Made by a program: the position numbers and the translations under genes. Positions 9,701 through 16,751 of a stretch of DNA of 64,000 nt are shown in pieces. Under the pieces are notes generated by a model that worked only from the letters and a program-made list of their open reading frames with translations, was not told where the DNA came from and did not search any database. This stretch comes from BOG-908 sp964247675. GTDB taxonomy: Bacteria > Pseudomonadota > Alphaproteobacteria > Acetobacterales > Acetobacteraceae. The DNA lies in NCBI GenBank assembly GCA_964247675.1, contig CAXTVW010000006.1:1-64000 (forward strand), read 5' to 3'. Position 1 is the first letter of the stretch. The number at the start of each line of letters is the position of its first letter.

Positions 9701-10244
9701 TGCGCGTGCCGCCCACGCCGTGCAGCGGTTCGCGGCCCATGGTGTCGGTGAGCGGAAACTTCAGGCCCGAGTTAAGCAGCGCCGTGGTTTTCCCCGAGCC
9801 GGGCGGGCCGATCATGATGTACCACGGGAGCTGGTAGACGTAGCCGCGCCGGCCGCCCACCACGCGGCGCATCTGGCGCATCGCTTCCTGCAGGCGGCCG
9901 CGTACCTGTTCCAGCTCCTGCGCGGACAGATCGGTCTTGCTCGGCGTACCGTCGGCGTTCGTCATCGCCGCGATCAGCTTGCTGTTCGTCTGCCGGTCGC
10001 GCACCAACATGACGATGTTGTAGATCGCCCAGGCAATCAGGATGGCGATGCAGGCTTCCTCGCGCACCGTGTCGCTGTCCAGCGGCTGCCAGTGACGCAG
10101 GCGGATTGAGTCGCCGTAGAAGAACACAACCAGGCAGAGGGCAAGCGCCCAGATCAGCGTGCGCAGCCAGCGCCGTCGCACCAGCGCGGTGATTGGCCGC
10201 GCGTAGCTGGAGGCCATGGTGAGGAAGTTGGTCAGGAAGTTCAT
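6723..10244 (-). CDS. tssM: T6SS membrane complex protein TssM (IcmF/ImpL family)
   Basis: Large inner-membrane subunit of the TssJLM complex that anchors the baseplate and spans the periplasm; 1173 residues, normal for the family. N-terminal membrane spans lie at about 27-44 and 63-82. A cytoplasmic NTPase-like domain follows, with Walker A GPPGSGKT (146-153) and then LLDTAGRYT, and a further span (LVGAAATVLVLGLLGTWAM) lies near 445-465. The remainder is periplasmic and would contact TssJ. An intact Walker A is not universal in TssM and suggests nucleotide binding here. The ATG at 10244 is used; a second in-frame ATG nine codons in is possible. Both flanks are repeat elements, so it may be expressed separately from tssL. 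Confidence 0.95.
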   Translation of the reverse strand: MNFLTNFLTMASSYARPITALVRRRWLRTLIWALALCLVVFFYGDSIRLRHWQPLDSDTVREEACIAILIAWAIYNIVMLVRDRQTNSKLIAAMTNADGTPSKTDLSAQELEQVRGRLQEAMRQMRRVVGGRRGYVYQLPWYIMIGPPGSGKTTALLNSGLKFPLTDTMGREPLHGVGGTRNCDWWFTEEAILLDTAGRYTTQDSDPEIDRQGWTGFLGLLKTYRPLQPINGVIVALSLEDVATRNPAERLANAQAIRQRLAELTRAFGSRFPVYVLLTKADLMAGFVQFFDAFSRTDREQVWGMTFPLDDGKPGTQAAYSRFDAEFDQLLTRMNAIVLERLQQESDIQRRGLIYGFPLQVATLKEPLHEILDEIFTTSKFDERPLLRGVYFASGTQQGAPIDRLMHAMAATFGMEMPRQQAFAGQEKSYFLTRLLNGVVFAEANVVAADPRVRRRMALTRQLVGAAATVLVLGLLGTWAMAYTQNKALVRAADKHIAQYRQAVAGIPTQNVSDADFLRIVPPLDMLRDGPAAMRHNAASVYVHAGMDQSAKLQSQYAGVYGRALNDLLLPRVLVFLQKQMRNGREDDFDFKIAALRVYLGLGGQAAMDRDFTRKWMHAEWAVLYPGDSNATNRADLDQHFAALLGQSYQPIALDAALIGDVRRQVQKVPLAARAYALLRDGAEAQRLPSWTVEDKAGAVVDRAFIRVSNAPLTQGIPGFYTRDGYLTVFLPGLHGAVASVAREQWAYGNSSSGGGAQGETEDAIAAQTVALYRGDFIAKWTELLNDLRIRKLVDLQQSILVLTALSGPDSVLMKLLNAIVHDTDLSPPAPDAKDAEAQKLKALIASTAPAETTEQPFAALRAAMQSNNGGPSQIGDLMRTVNDLYEQVSRAGGSPQGVMSVTETEGGLNDANQKLISQSRLVPPPVDVWLSDLSASVTSVTSGTAKSAISHTWNASGQRFCAQATRGRYPFAHGSTSEISVDDFAKLFGPGGTMDSFFSQNLRQFVNTSRRPWRWQYNSAEGVSSAFLAQFEHADAIRQAFFSGGGASFHYEITPDRLDPNANAMTLDIGGQTLRYAHGPVRATTFTWPSGGDNGARLSVEPSAPGGVLAVQGVWAPFRLFDNGSVEPGGADRFTVAFALGSHSLSLQVKSDAVLNPFTLRDIRAFRCPGAL

Positions 10245-10254
10245 GGGTGGATGA

Positions 10255-10425
10255 CTTCAAGAGAAGGAAGCAAGGCCTTCTTTTTTGAAAAAAAGAAGCA
10301 AAAGACTTTTGCTCCCCGCCTGCACCTTGGCGCGCTCTGGTCCTGCCAGGACGCGTGCCCGCAATATCGGAGCGCGCGTTGTTGCAGCTGCTTCTTCTCA
10401 GGAAAGAAGGTCTTGCTTCCTTCCT
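10255..10425. repeat. Palindromic intergenic element, copy R5
   Basis: Occupies the tssL/tssM gap. The left arm is canonical (CTTCTTTTTTGAAAAAAAGAAG). The right arm has mutated to GCTTCTTCTCAGGAAAGAAGG: core symmetry is weakened but the CTTC/GAAG ends remain. The tssL stop codon falls within 10 nt of the right edge. Confidence 0.87.
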
Positions 10426-11856
10426 TCAAGGCGTAATCCTCGGCCGCACAACCGGATGTTCTGGCACCACAACAGGCGGCGGCAAAGGCGCCAGCGCAGG
10501 CGGCGCCGGTTCGACCGGCAGCGTGCTCGCCAGGGCCACGTTGCTGACGATAAGCTCGGTGCGCCGGTTCGCGTCGCGGCCGGCCGGCGTGTCGTTGCTG
10601 GCGATCGGGTCTGCCTGGCCGCGGCCCGCCACCGTCAGGTGATCACGGGCGATGCCGTCGCCGAGCAGGCTGGCCACCGCGTCAGCGCGCGCGTTCGACA
10701 GCTCCCAGTTCGACGGAAAGCGCAGGCTGTGTATCGGCTGGGAGTCGGTGTAGCCCACGACCTGCACGCGGCCTTTCTGATCGGCGACCGCGCGGCCGAT
10801 GCGTCCGATCACTGGTTTGAACTTGTCCTCGACGGTGGCGCTGCCGGAGGCGAACATGCCTGAATTGTGTATGCGCACGATGAGCGTCGGGTAGCGCTCG
10901 AGAACGTCAAGCTGGTGAGCGGCGATTTCCGGTGCGAGTTCGCTGCGCAGCGTATCGACGGCGGCCGGCGCCACGCGCGGCAGCGGGGCAGGGGTGGCGA
11001 CGCCGAGGGTGGGCGCGCCGTTCGGTGGTGCCTCGGCCAGCGCGCGCAGCGTGTCGTCCGATCCGCTGTTCAGCAGATAGGAGAACAGGAAGTAGCCGAT
11101 CACCAGGGCAGCCACCGCGATCGACACGATCGTCCAGACGGCCAGGGTGGAGCGCAACGGGCTGTGGCGGGCTTCCACGCCGCGCCAGTGCGGCGAGAGC
11201 TCGCGTTCGAAATCGCCATACACCTGGCGCAAGGTGCGATACAGGCTCTCGCGTATGCGGCTCAGTTCCAGCGCGCCCTGGTCCATCACCCGCAGCCGGC
11301 CTTCGAAGCCGATCGACAGGCACAGATACATCAGCGCGAGCACGTCTCTGTTGGTGCCGGGATCCTTGTGCAGATGGGTCAGCAGGTCGAAGAAACGTTC
11401 GCCGCCTGTCACGTCCGTGTGGAACGTGCTGACCAGGCTGTTGCTGGCCCAGGCGCTGTAGGCACCCCAGGGCGTGTTTAGCACGATGTCGTCCAACGTT
11501 GCGCACAGCGCGTAATGCGCTGCGCGCGCCTGCTCCGGCGGCACGCCGGCGGCCATGATCACGCGCTCGAAATTGCGTATCTCCTCGACCGCGCGCGTGC
11601 GCAGGGCCGGCACGTCGCGGTTGGTTATGCTGCCACGCAGCCGGCGGCCGAGATTGAGCAATTGCGCGGCCGCACCGACAATGACGTTGAAGCTGCTATT
11701 GGCGAGCTGCGCGAAATCGAACGACAGCATGTTCGCCGGCGCCGCACTCGGCCGGTTGAGCGGCGCGGCCTGCGGCGAGGACGGGCGCGGCCGGCCACCG
11801 GGCGTCGGCTTGATTATGGTGCGTTCGTCGTCGCCGCCAACCGGATCATAGGCCAT
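10426..11856 (-). CDS. tssL: T6SS membrane complex protein TssL with C-terminal OmpA/peptidoglycan-binding domain
   Basis: DotU-type inner-membrane T6SS subunit, 476 residues. The cytoplasmic DotU domain is about 45-225, one membrane span covers 238-262, and a periplasmic OmpA-like domain covers 322-438 (GYTDSQP, SNARADAVASLL, GRGQADP, NRRTELIV) that should bind peptidoglycan. The N-terminus reads DDERTIIKPTPGG (9-21). In Agrobacterium tumefaciens, TssL Thr14 is phosphorylated by PpkA and bound by Fha; T13 here sits at the matching place. The same motif type recurs in the PpkA tail. It starts 3 nt after the tssK stop, so the two are coupled. The fused anchor domain is typical of imp-type clusters. 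Confidence 0.95.
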   Translation of the reverse strand: MAYDPVGGDDERTIIKPTPGGRPRPSSPQAAPLNRPSAAPANMLSFDFAQLANSSFNVIVGAAAQLLNLGRRLRGSITNRDVPALRTRAVEEIRNFERVIMAAGVPPEQARAAHYALCATLDDIVLNTPWGAYSAWASNSLVSTFHTDVTGGERFFDLLTHLHKDPGTNRDVLALMYLCLSIGFEGRLRVMDQGALELSRIRESLYRTLRQVYGDFERELSPHWRGVEARHSPLRSTLAVWTIVSIAVAALVIGYFLFSYLLNSGSDDTLRALAEAPPNGAPTLGVATPAPLPRVAPAAVDTLRSELAPEIAAHQLDVLERYPTLIVRIHNSGMFASGSATVEDKFKPVIGRIGRAVADQKGRVQVVGYTDSQPIHSLRFPSNWELSNARADAVASLLGDGIARDHLTVAGRGQADPIASNDTPAGRDANRRTELIVSNVALASTLPVEPAPPALAPLPPPVVVPEHPVVRPRITP

Positions 11857-11859
11857 GTG

Positions 11860-13200
11860 TCAATCCTTGATCGCCCAGAGTTCCATCTCGAGCTGCGGGA
11901 AATTGCCGGCGAGATGCAGCGCGATCGCCCCGGACGTGGCCAATTGTTTCCATATCGGACCGCCCCGTTCCAGCTCGAAATACACCGCGCCCGATCGGTA
12001 GGGCAGTTGCCGGGGCACAACCGGCAGCGCCCGTATCGGGATGCCTGGCAGGGCGATGTTGACGAGCTGCGCGATCTGCTCGACAGGCCCGACCTTCATC
12101 TGGTTGGGGAACATGCGGCGCAGCTGCTCGGCCGGCACGTCGGCATGCACGCTCAGCACGAAGGTGGCGCCGAGCAGCAGCGAACGGTCGGCGATCATGC
12201 CGACGCGCACGCCATGGCGGCGGTCGGCCAGCGGTATCATTACCGCCGTCTGTTCCAGAACGCTGCTGAGCGAGGCGCGCAAATCGGCGAACACCGGGGC
12301 GAACGTCGCATACAGCGCATCGTGCCGGTAAGGCGGGAACACGGTGGCCCGCTTGCTCTGCGCCGTATAGGTGGAAAGCTCGCCTGCCAGCACGATGCAG
12401 TGCTGGTAGAATGCCTCAGGATGCAGCGTGGCGGCGGCGGCCAAAAGATGGCGCAGCAGCGGCTCCGCGCGGTTCATGCTTTGCAGCAGCATGAAGTCGG
12501 CGATCTCCGCCGTTCCGCGCACCGAAGGATCGGCCATGCGCACGGCGATTGCCTCCGCGCGATGCGTGATCAGGCCTTGCAGTTCGGCAAGGAACCCCGA
12601 GAGCAGCGGTTGCGCCGCACAGTTGAGGCAGGGTGCGACGAACTTGTCGTCCAGCACCACGGACAGATCGGGCCGCATTTCCACGATCACCGCGACCGGC
12701 AACAGCGCGTAGCCCGCCGTCGGCTGGCCGGACAGCAGATAGGTGAGCCGCGACCGCCCGACTTCCATCAGCGCGTTTGCGAAGCTACCGGCATTCGCGT
12801 CGGGTGCCTCGTAAGACGTGCGCCGGTAGCGTGTGCCCGCGTCCTCGCGCCGCTCGCCGCCTGTCTCGGACGCACCCTGCTGGCGCAACGGCAGAGCCAG
12901 GAACACGGTGGCGCCGCGCACGCCGGCTACCAGCTCCAGCGGCGGCGGGTGGTCGGCATCATCGGGGATGGCGAAAGCGGTGCCGTCCGGCATGGTGCCG
13001 CGCGCGGATGTCAGCGCGAACTTGCCGATGTTGAGCATGTCGCGATCAACGGCGATCTCCGCCACGCCCCAGCGATGCGGCTGGATGTCGCGCACCGCCG
13101 AGGACACGAGCTGCTCCGTCCACCGGTCCGCCTGCTGGAAATGCTGCACCCGGAGGAACATGCCCTCCGTCCAGACAACACGGTTTGCCGAACGCGTCAC
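11860..13200 (-). CDS. tssK: T6SS baseplate adaptor TssK (ImpJ)
   Basis: Cytoplasmic trimeric adaptor joining the TssEFG baseplate wedge to the TssLM membrane complex; 446 residues, family-typical. The diagnostic N-terminus VVWTEGMFLRVQHFQQADRW (8-27) matches the conserved W-x-E-G-M-x-L-x-x-Q-H-F-Q signature. The start is GTG at 13200, ten bases after the tssJ stop with only weak Shine-Dalgarno pairing, so expression probably depends on coupling with tssJ. tssL follows after 3 nt. There is no membrane segment, as expected. Confidence 0.94.
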   Translation of the reverse strand: MTRSANRVVWTEGMFLRVQHFQQADRWTEQLVSSAVRDIQPHRWGVAEIAVDRDMLNIGKFALTSARGTMPDGTAFAIPDDADHPPPLELVAGVRGATVFLALPLRQQGASETGGERREDAGTRYRRTSYEAPDANAGSFANALMEVGRSRLTYLLSGQPTAGYALLPVAVIVEMRPDLSVVLDDKFVAPCLNCAAQPLLSGFLAELQGLITHRAEAIAVRMADPSVRGTAEIADFMLLQSMNRAEPLLRHLLAAAATLHPEAFYQHCIVLAGELSTYTAQSKRATVFPPYRHDALYATFAPVFADLRASLSSVLEQTAVMIPLADRRHGVRVGMIADRSLLLGATFVLSVHADVPAEQLRRMFPNQMKVGPVEQIAQLVNIALPGIPIRALPVVPRQLPYRSGAVYFELERGGPIWKQLATSGAIALHLAGNFPQLEMELWAIKD

Positions 13201-13210
13201 GCCGGCACAG

Positions 13211-13774
13211 TCACTTCGCGGTCTGCACGCGCAACGCGTCCGCGCCCATCGTGACGGTGGCGGTACCCACGATCGGCGTCACCACGCGCCACGTCGCCTG
13301 GTCTATGTTGCGATAGGACGCCGACACGCCGATGAACTTGGTCTCCTTCGGGATCGGCAGCGTCAGCATCTGCGTCTGTCCGGGATGCATGAACTGGTCC
13401 CGCTGCGCCAGCAGGTCGGCGCCCAGCACGGTCTTCTCCTTGTCGGCGAACTGGAAATAGTCGGTGTTGCTGAAGGTGTCTGCATTCTTCAGCAGGAAGA
13501 CGTGCGCTTGCACGGGGTTTGGCAGGCCGGTGTTGTCCGGGTTAAGGCCAGGCTGGGCTTGCAGGGTCAGGTGTAGCGTGGTCGGGGCGCTGGCGCAGGC
13601 GGAGAGGGAGGCGGCCAGGAGGAAAGGCAGGTAAGCCCTTCCTTTCTGGAAAGAAGCAGCAGGAAATTTTTGTTCCTGACGGGGGCGGGGCCACGCGCGG
13701 ACTGCCACAGGCTTGCGCGGCAGCACTGGCAGCGCTGTCCGGCTTATTTTTCTTCTTAGCATCGAAACATCCAC
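13211..13774 (-). CDS. tssJ: T6SS outer-membrane lipoprotein TssJ, N-terminus uncertain
   Basis: Outer-membrane lipoprotein that caps TssM in the periplasm. A lipobox LAASLSAC is followed by a beta-rich domain with TssJ features (PVQAHVFLLKNADTFSNTDYF, VSASYRNIDQATWR). From the ATG at 13774 the product is 187 residues, but the signal peptide would then have an unusually long leader of nearly 50 residues. The leader overlaps a degenerate palindromic element (around 13630-13690), and its residues RQEQKF..ASFQKGRAYL come from that element. A GTG codon in KPVAVRAW is an alternative start giving a leader of ordinary length. A new transcription unit may begin here, because 146 bp separate it from fha. 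Mature-domain identity is firm; the start is not. Confidence 0.85.
   Translation of the reverse strand: MDVSMLRRKISRTALPVLPRKPVAVRAWPRPRQEQKFPAASFQKGRAYLPFLLAASLSACASAPTTLHLTLQAQPGLNPDNTGLPNPVQAHVFLLKNADTFSNTDYFQFADKEKTVLGADLLAQRDQFMHPGQTQMLTLPIPKETKFIGVSASYRNIDQATWRVVTPIVGTATVTMGADALRVQTAK
13630..13740. repeat. Degenerate palindromic element inside the tssJ 5' region
   Basis: Minus-strand sequence around 13685-13632 aligns to the right arm of the element family (CAAAAATTT, GCTGCTTCTTT, CAGAAAGGAAGGGCTT, ending CTTTCC), with many substitutions. The G/C-rich bases up to about 13740 may be the remnant of its centre. Unlike all other copies it lies in coding sequence and forms part of the tssJ signal-peptide region. 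Confidence 0.55.
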
Positions 13775-13920
13775 GTAAGAGTGTCTTTCAGACCTTAGCT
13801 TGGCGGGTCAGTTGGCGTGCGTTTGCGAGCACCGGATCGGAGTGGCCTTTTGCGGTCAGGAGCACCGGAGCGCAACAAAAGTGTGCCAGATGGCCGTCAG
13901 GCAGCTTTCCAAACGCACGC

Positions 13921-15627
13921 TCAGGTTCTGCGGAGTTGCCGGTCATAGGCCTGCGCCACCGGCGCGAGCAGGGAACCGCCGGTATTGGCGGCACCGCTGT
14001 CCTGCAGCAAAGCGTGCGTCTCGGTGTAGATCGTCCAGCACCGCACCTCCTTGGCAAACGGCAGACGCGTTCCCAACCCTGTCTCCTGCCTGGCTTTCGC
14101 CATGATGTACTCCGGATCCAACTGCCGGCCGAGGTCGGCGAAAACCTTGTTGATCGCAGCCACGAGCGCCAGCTCGTGCCGCTTTATGTCCTCCATGCCC
14201 TGACGCATCGCCTCGCGGCCCGGCAGGAAACCTGGCGGCGCAGTCCCAACCATCGCCGCCAGACAACGTTCCGCATCTGGAGCAAATTTCATCGCGTTGT
14301 TGTCGTTACGCCGCAGTACGGTCTGGTCCACCCGAAACTCGCTCTTCACCAGCGCCCGCGTGGCGAGTATGTCGCGCACGCCATCCACCGCGGCGCGCAC
14401 CATCTGCCCGATCTCGCGAAAGCTCGCCTCCGTGTCCGCGCCGGCCAGCGTGTCCGGCGGTAGCCCGGCACCTTCCAGGAACGCAGCGATCAGCTGGCCC
14501 GCTGCCTCGCCGGCGGATACCGGCGCAGTCTCGATGATGTCGGGCGGGGCAGGCGGGGGCGCCGCCTGTGGTGGTGGTGGCGGCGGCGGGGTGATCGCGA
14601 TCCGAGGCGCGGGCGCTGCCGGCACATAGGGCGGCACGATGCGCGTCTCCGGCTCCGGCTCGGGTAACGGCAGATAGCGCGCCGGCAGGGTGATCTCATT
14701 CTCCGGTTCAGGGGTCGCCCAGGAGGCGGGAAGGGCGGCCGGCGGCGCGGGCGGCTCCCAAGCCGCTTCGCGCGATTCAGTTAGCCAGGCGGGCGGCAAC
14801 GAAACTGCCGGCTGCGGTTCCGGAGCCGTGGGCAACGCTGGCGGCCAGGCAGGGGCGGCTTGCGGCGCCTCTGCCTGTAGCGCCGGCTCCGCCTCTGGCG
14901 CCTCAGCCGGCACCTCGTTCCAGTCCGTAGGTAGCACAACCTGCGCCTGCGGCACGCGCATCACCGTAGAGGCGGCAGCAAGATGCTCGGAGGACTGGCT
15001 GAACCCGTCACTCGGCACAAACGCGCTCGGCAGGCGAGGGTCGAGCGGGTCGCGCGCCTCGAAGGCGCCGCTTGCGGCGTAAGTCGCGGGGTCGGGCGGC
15101 GCGTCCCAGCCCTGCGGCGCGGCGCGGCGGCCGGGGCCGAACGCGCCGCCCGGAATGTCTGTCAGCCAGGGTTCGGCGATCGCGGGTGCTATCGGCGAGA
15201 GGAGGTCCGCGCGCGGCCGGTTGCTGGAGGGGAAGATCGCCTCCTCGTCCTCCTGCGGCAGGCCCAGGCCGTGCTCGAGCTGCAACGCGGCGGCATCGCC
15301 GCCCTCGATCGAGGCCGACATGACGTAGGGGCCGAGCGAGAAGCTGTCGCCGTCCTCCAGCGCGCAGGAATGGCCGCGGCCGATCGCCTGGCTCTGCCCG
15401 CCCAGGAACACGCCGTTGGTGCTGAGGTCGGTCAGCATGAACCCGGAATCCGAAGCGTCGATGCGGCAGTGATTCTTCGACAGCGTGCGGTCGGGGTCGG
15501 CCAGCATCCAGTCGTTGTCGGCGCCGCGGCCGATGCTCAGGCGCCCCTCGGTCAGCGTGCGGCTCTGCCCCGTCTGGGTGTCCCCGGTGTGGGTGGCAGG
15601 GGCAGCCAATCGTAGGGTGAGCTTCAT
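13921..15627 (-). CDS. tagH: T6SS-associated FHA-domain protein (Fha/TagH/ImpI)
   Basis: Phosphothreonine-binding scaffold of the T6SS switch; 568 residues from the ATG at 15627, which overlaps the tssG stop (ATGA). The FHA domain covers about 25-105 with GRGADNDW, SKNHCRI and LSTNGVF, the residues that grip phosphothreonine. The middle (about 120-385) is Pro/Ala-rich linker that includes a proline run. The C-terminal domain (about 385-568) is the conserved TagH region (FLEGAGLPPDTL, SFREIGQMVRAAVDG, FAPDAERCLAAMVG). Expected partners are phosphorylated TssL (motif ERTIIKP) and the PpkA tail. A reading starting at 15675 only adds sequence overlapping tssG. Confidence 0.94.
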   Translation of the reverse strand: MKLTLRLAAPATHTGDTQTGQSRTLTEGRLSIGRGADNDWMLADPDRTLSKNHCRIDASDSGFMLTDLSTNGVFLGGQSQAIGRGHSCALEDGDSFSLGPYVMSASIEGGDAAALQLEHGLGLPQEDEEAIFPSSNRPRADLLSPIAPAIAEPWLTDIPGGAFGPGRRAAPQGWDAPPDPATYAASGAFEARDPLDPRLPSAFVPSDGFSQSSEHLAAASTVMRVPQAQVVLPTDWNEVPAEAPEAEPALQAEAPQAAPAWPPALPTAPEPQPAVSLPPAWLTESREAAWEPPAPPAALPASWATPEPENEITLPARYLPLPEPEPETRIVPPYVPAAPAPRIAITPPPPPPPQAAPPPAPPDIIETAPVSAGEAAGQLIAAFLEGAGLPPDTLAGADTEASFREIGQMVRAAVDGVRDILATRALVKSEFRVDQTVLRRNDNNAMKFAPDAERCLAAMVGTAPPGFLPGREAMRQGMEDIKRHELALVAAINKVFADLGRQLDPEYIMAKARQETGLGTRLPFAKEVRCWTIYTETHALLQDSGAANTGGSLLAPVAQAYDRQLRRT

Positions 15628-16751
15628 GTCCGTTCCATCAGGTCTGCCTGGGCCGCGCCGGCCCGCGATTGCCATCCCATCACCTGGTCGGGATCCAGGA
15701 TGATGTCGTCCTTGTCCGCCAGCGCGGGCAAGCCTTTCGCCCAGGTGTTCCAGCCCAGCCTGGGTGCCGACGGCCCCGCCTCGGTCGCCAGTTCCAGCGC
15801 GGGCACGCTGTCCGCCCGCAGCACCACCTGCACGTCGAAGCCGAGGTCGATCCCGGCATAGGCGCGCACCAGATCAACCAGCCGTCGCAGGCCGGGCTGG
15901 TCCGGCATCAGCGACCGCATGGCCTCCCCGTCCACTGGCCCCACCACCACGCGGAACTGTCCCTGAACGTCCCAGATGCGGGCGCCGGCCACCGTGTCGA
16001 TACCTAGGGCGGCGTAGCGCGGCGTCTCGCCGGCGCGCGGTAGGCGGGTCTGTTCGGCCGCATCCACTGCCACCCAGCGTCCGCTGAACGGCTCCACCCG
16101 CACGGCCATGCCCAGATAGTCGGCCAGCATCGCCTGCAATGCGCCAGGCGGGCGGGTGCGGGCGGCGAAGATGCCGGCGTAATATAGCACCACCTCGTCG
16201 GCCACGCTCATGCGGCCACGGAGATGCGGCGTGCCGAAACCAGCCAGGCTTAGCATGGCGGCGCTCACGGGATCGCCGCCGAGCGCCATGCGCCCGGCCG
16301 GCGCCGGGCCGCTCACCTCGCGCTGCACCAGCAGGCCGAGGCGGTATTTCTCTGAGGCGCGCAGGAAGAGGCTGACGAGTCGGTGGTTGAACATGTCCAG
16401 GAACGCCGAGACGCTTCGGTTGCGCAGGCGATCCGCCCGCTGCACCAACTCGGCATACACCTGCGGCAGCACGCCCAGCGGCCCGGTCAGCCCCAGAAAG
16501 GCCACCCGCAAACGCAGGCCGTGCGCGTCCCCCGCGGCGCCTGCCACGGGCGCGGCTGCGAACGCCAGGCCCTGCACCACCGGGAGGCGGACGGCCTCCT
16601 CGTCAGGCGCGGCGTCCGTGCCCGCCCGCCGGTGGCCGAGTTCGGCCAGGCGCAAAGCGTGCAGGCCGTCGAAACGGTGCGGCACCGCGCGCAGCCGCGC
16701 GCCCAGCGACAGTTCGGCCAAGCGCACGGCAGGCGGCGCCCGGCGGCTCAT
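15624..16751 (-). CDS. tssG: T6SS baseplate subunit TssG (ImpH)
   Basis: Baseplate wedge protein that pairs with TssF; 375 residues from the ATG at 16751, close to the family norm. N-terminal LRAVPHRFDGLHALRLAE and central FLGLTGPLGVLPQVYAELV and FLDMFNHRLVSLFLRASEKYR segments are characteristic. Its ATG overlaps the tssF stop by 4 nt and its stop overlaps the fha start by 4 nt, so tssE-F-G-fha is a continuously coupled block. An in-frame extension to 16790 lies inside tssF and is not used. Confidence 0.94.
   Translation of the reverse strand: MSRRAPPAVRLAELSLGARLRAVPHRFDGLHALRLAELGHRRAGTDAAPDEEAVRLPVVQGLAFAAAPVAGAAGDAHGLRLRVAFLGLTGPLGVLPQVYAELVQRADRLRNRSVSAFLDMFNHRLVSLFLRASEKYRLGLLVQREVSGPAPAGRMALGGDPVSAAMLSLAGFGTPHLRGRMSVADEVVLYYAGIFAARTRPPGALQAMLADYLGMAVRVEPFSGRWVAVDAAEQTRLPRAGETPRYAALGIDTVAGARIWDVQGQFRVVVGPVDGEAMRSLMPDQPGLRRLVDLVRAYAGIDLGFDVQVVLRADSVPALELATEAGPSAPRLGWNTWAKGLPALADKDDIILDPDQVMGWQSRAGAAQADLMERT

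Noticed and set aside
10251..10436. Short frames within palindromic elements giving peptides such as KAFFFEKKKQKTF
   Set aside because: They are produced by the T-run/A-run hairpins and recur at every copy on both strands; they are element sequence, not genes.
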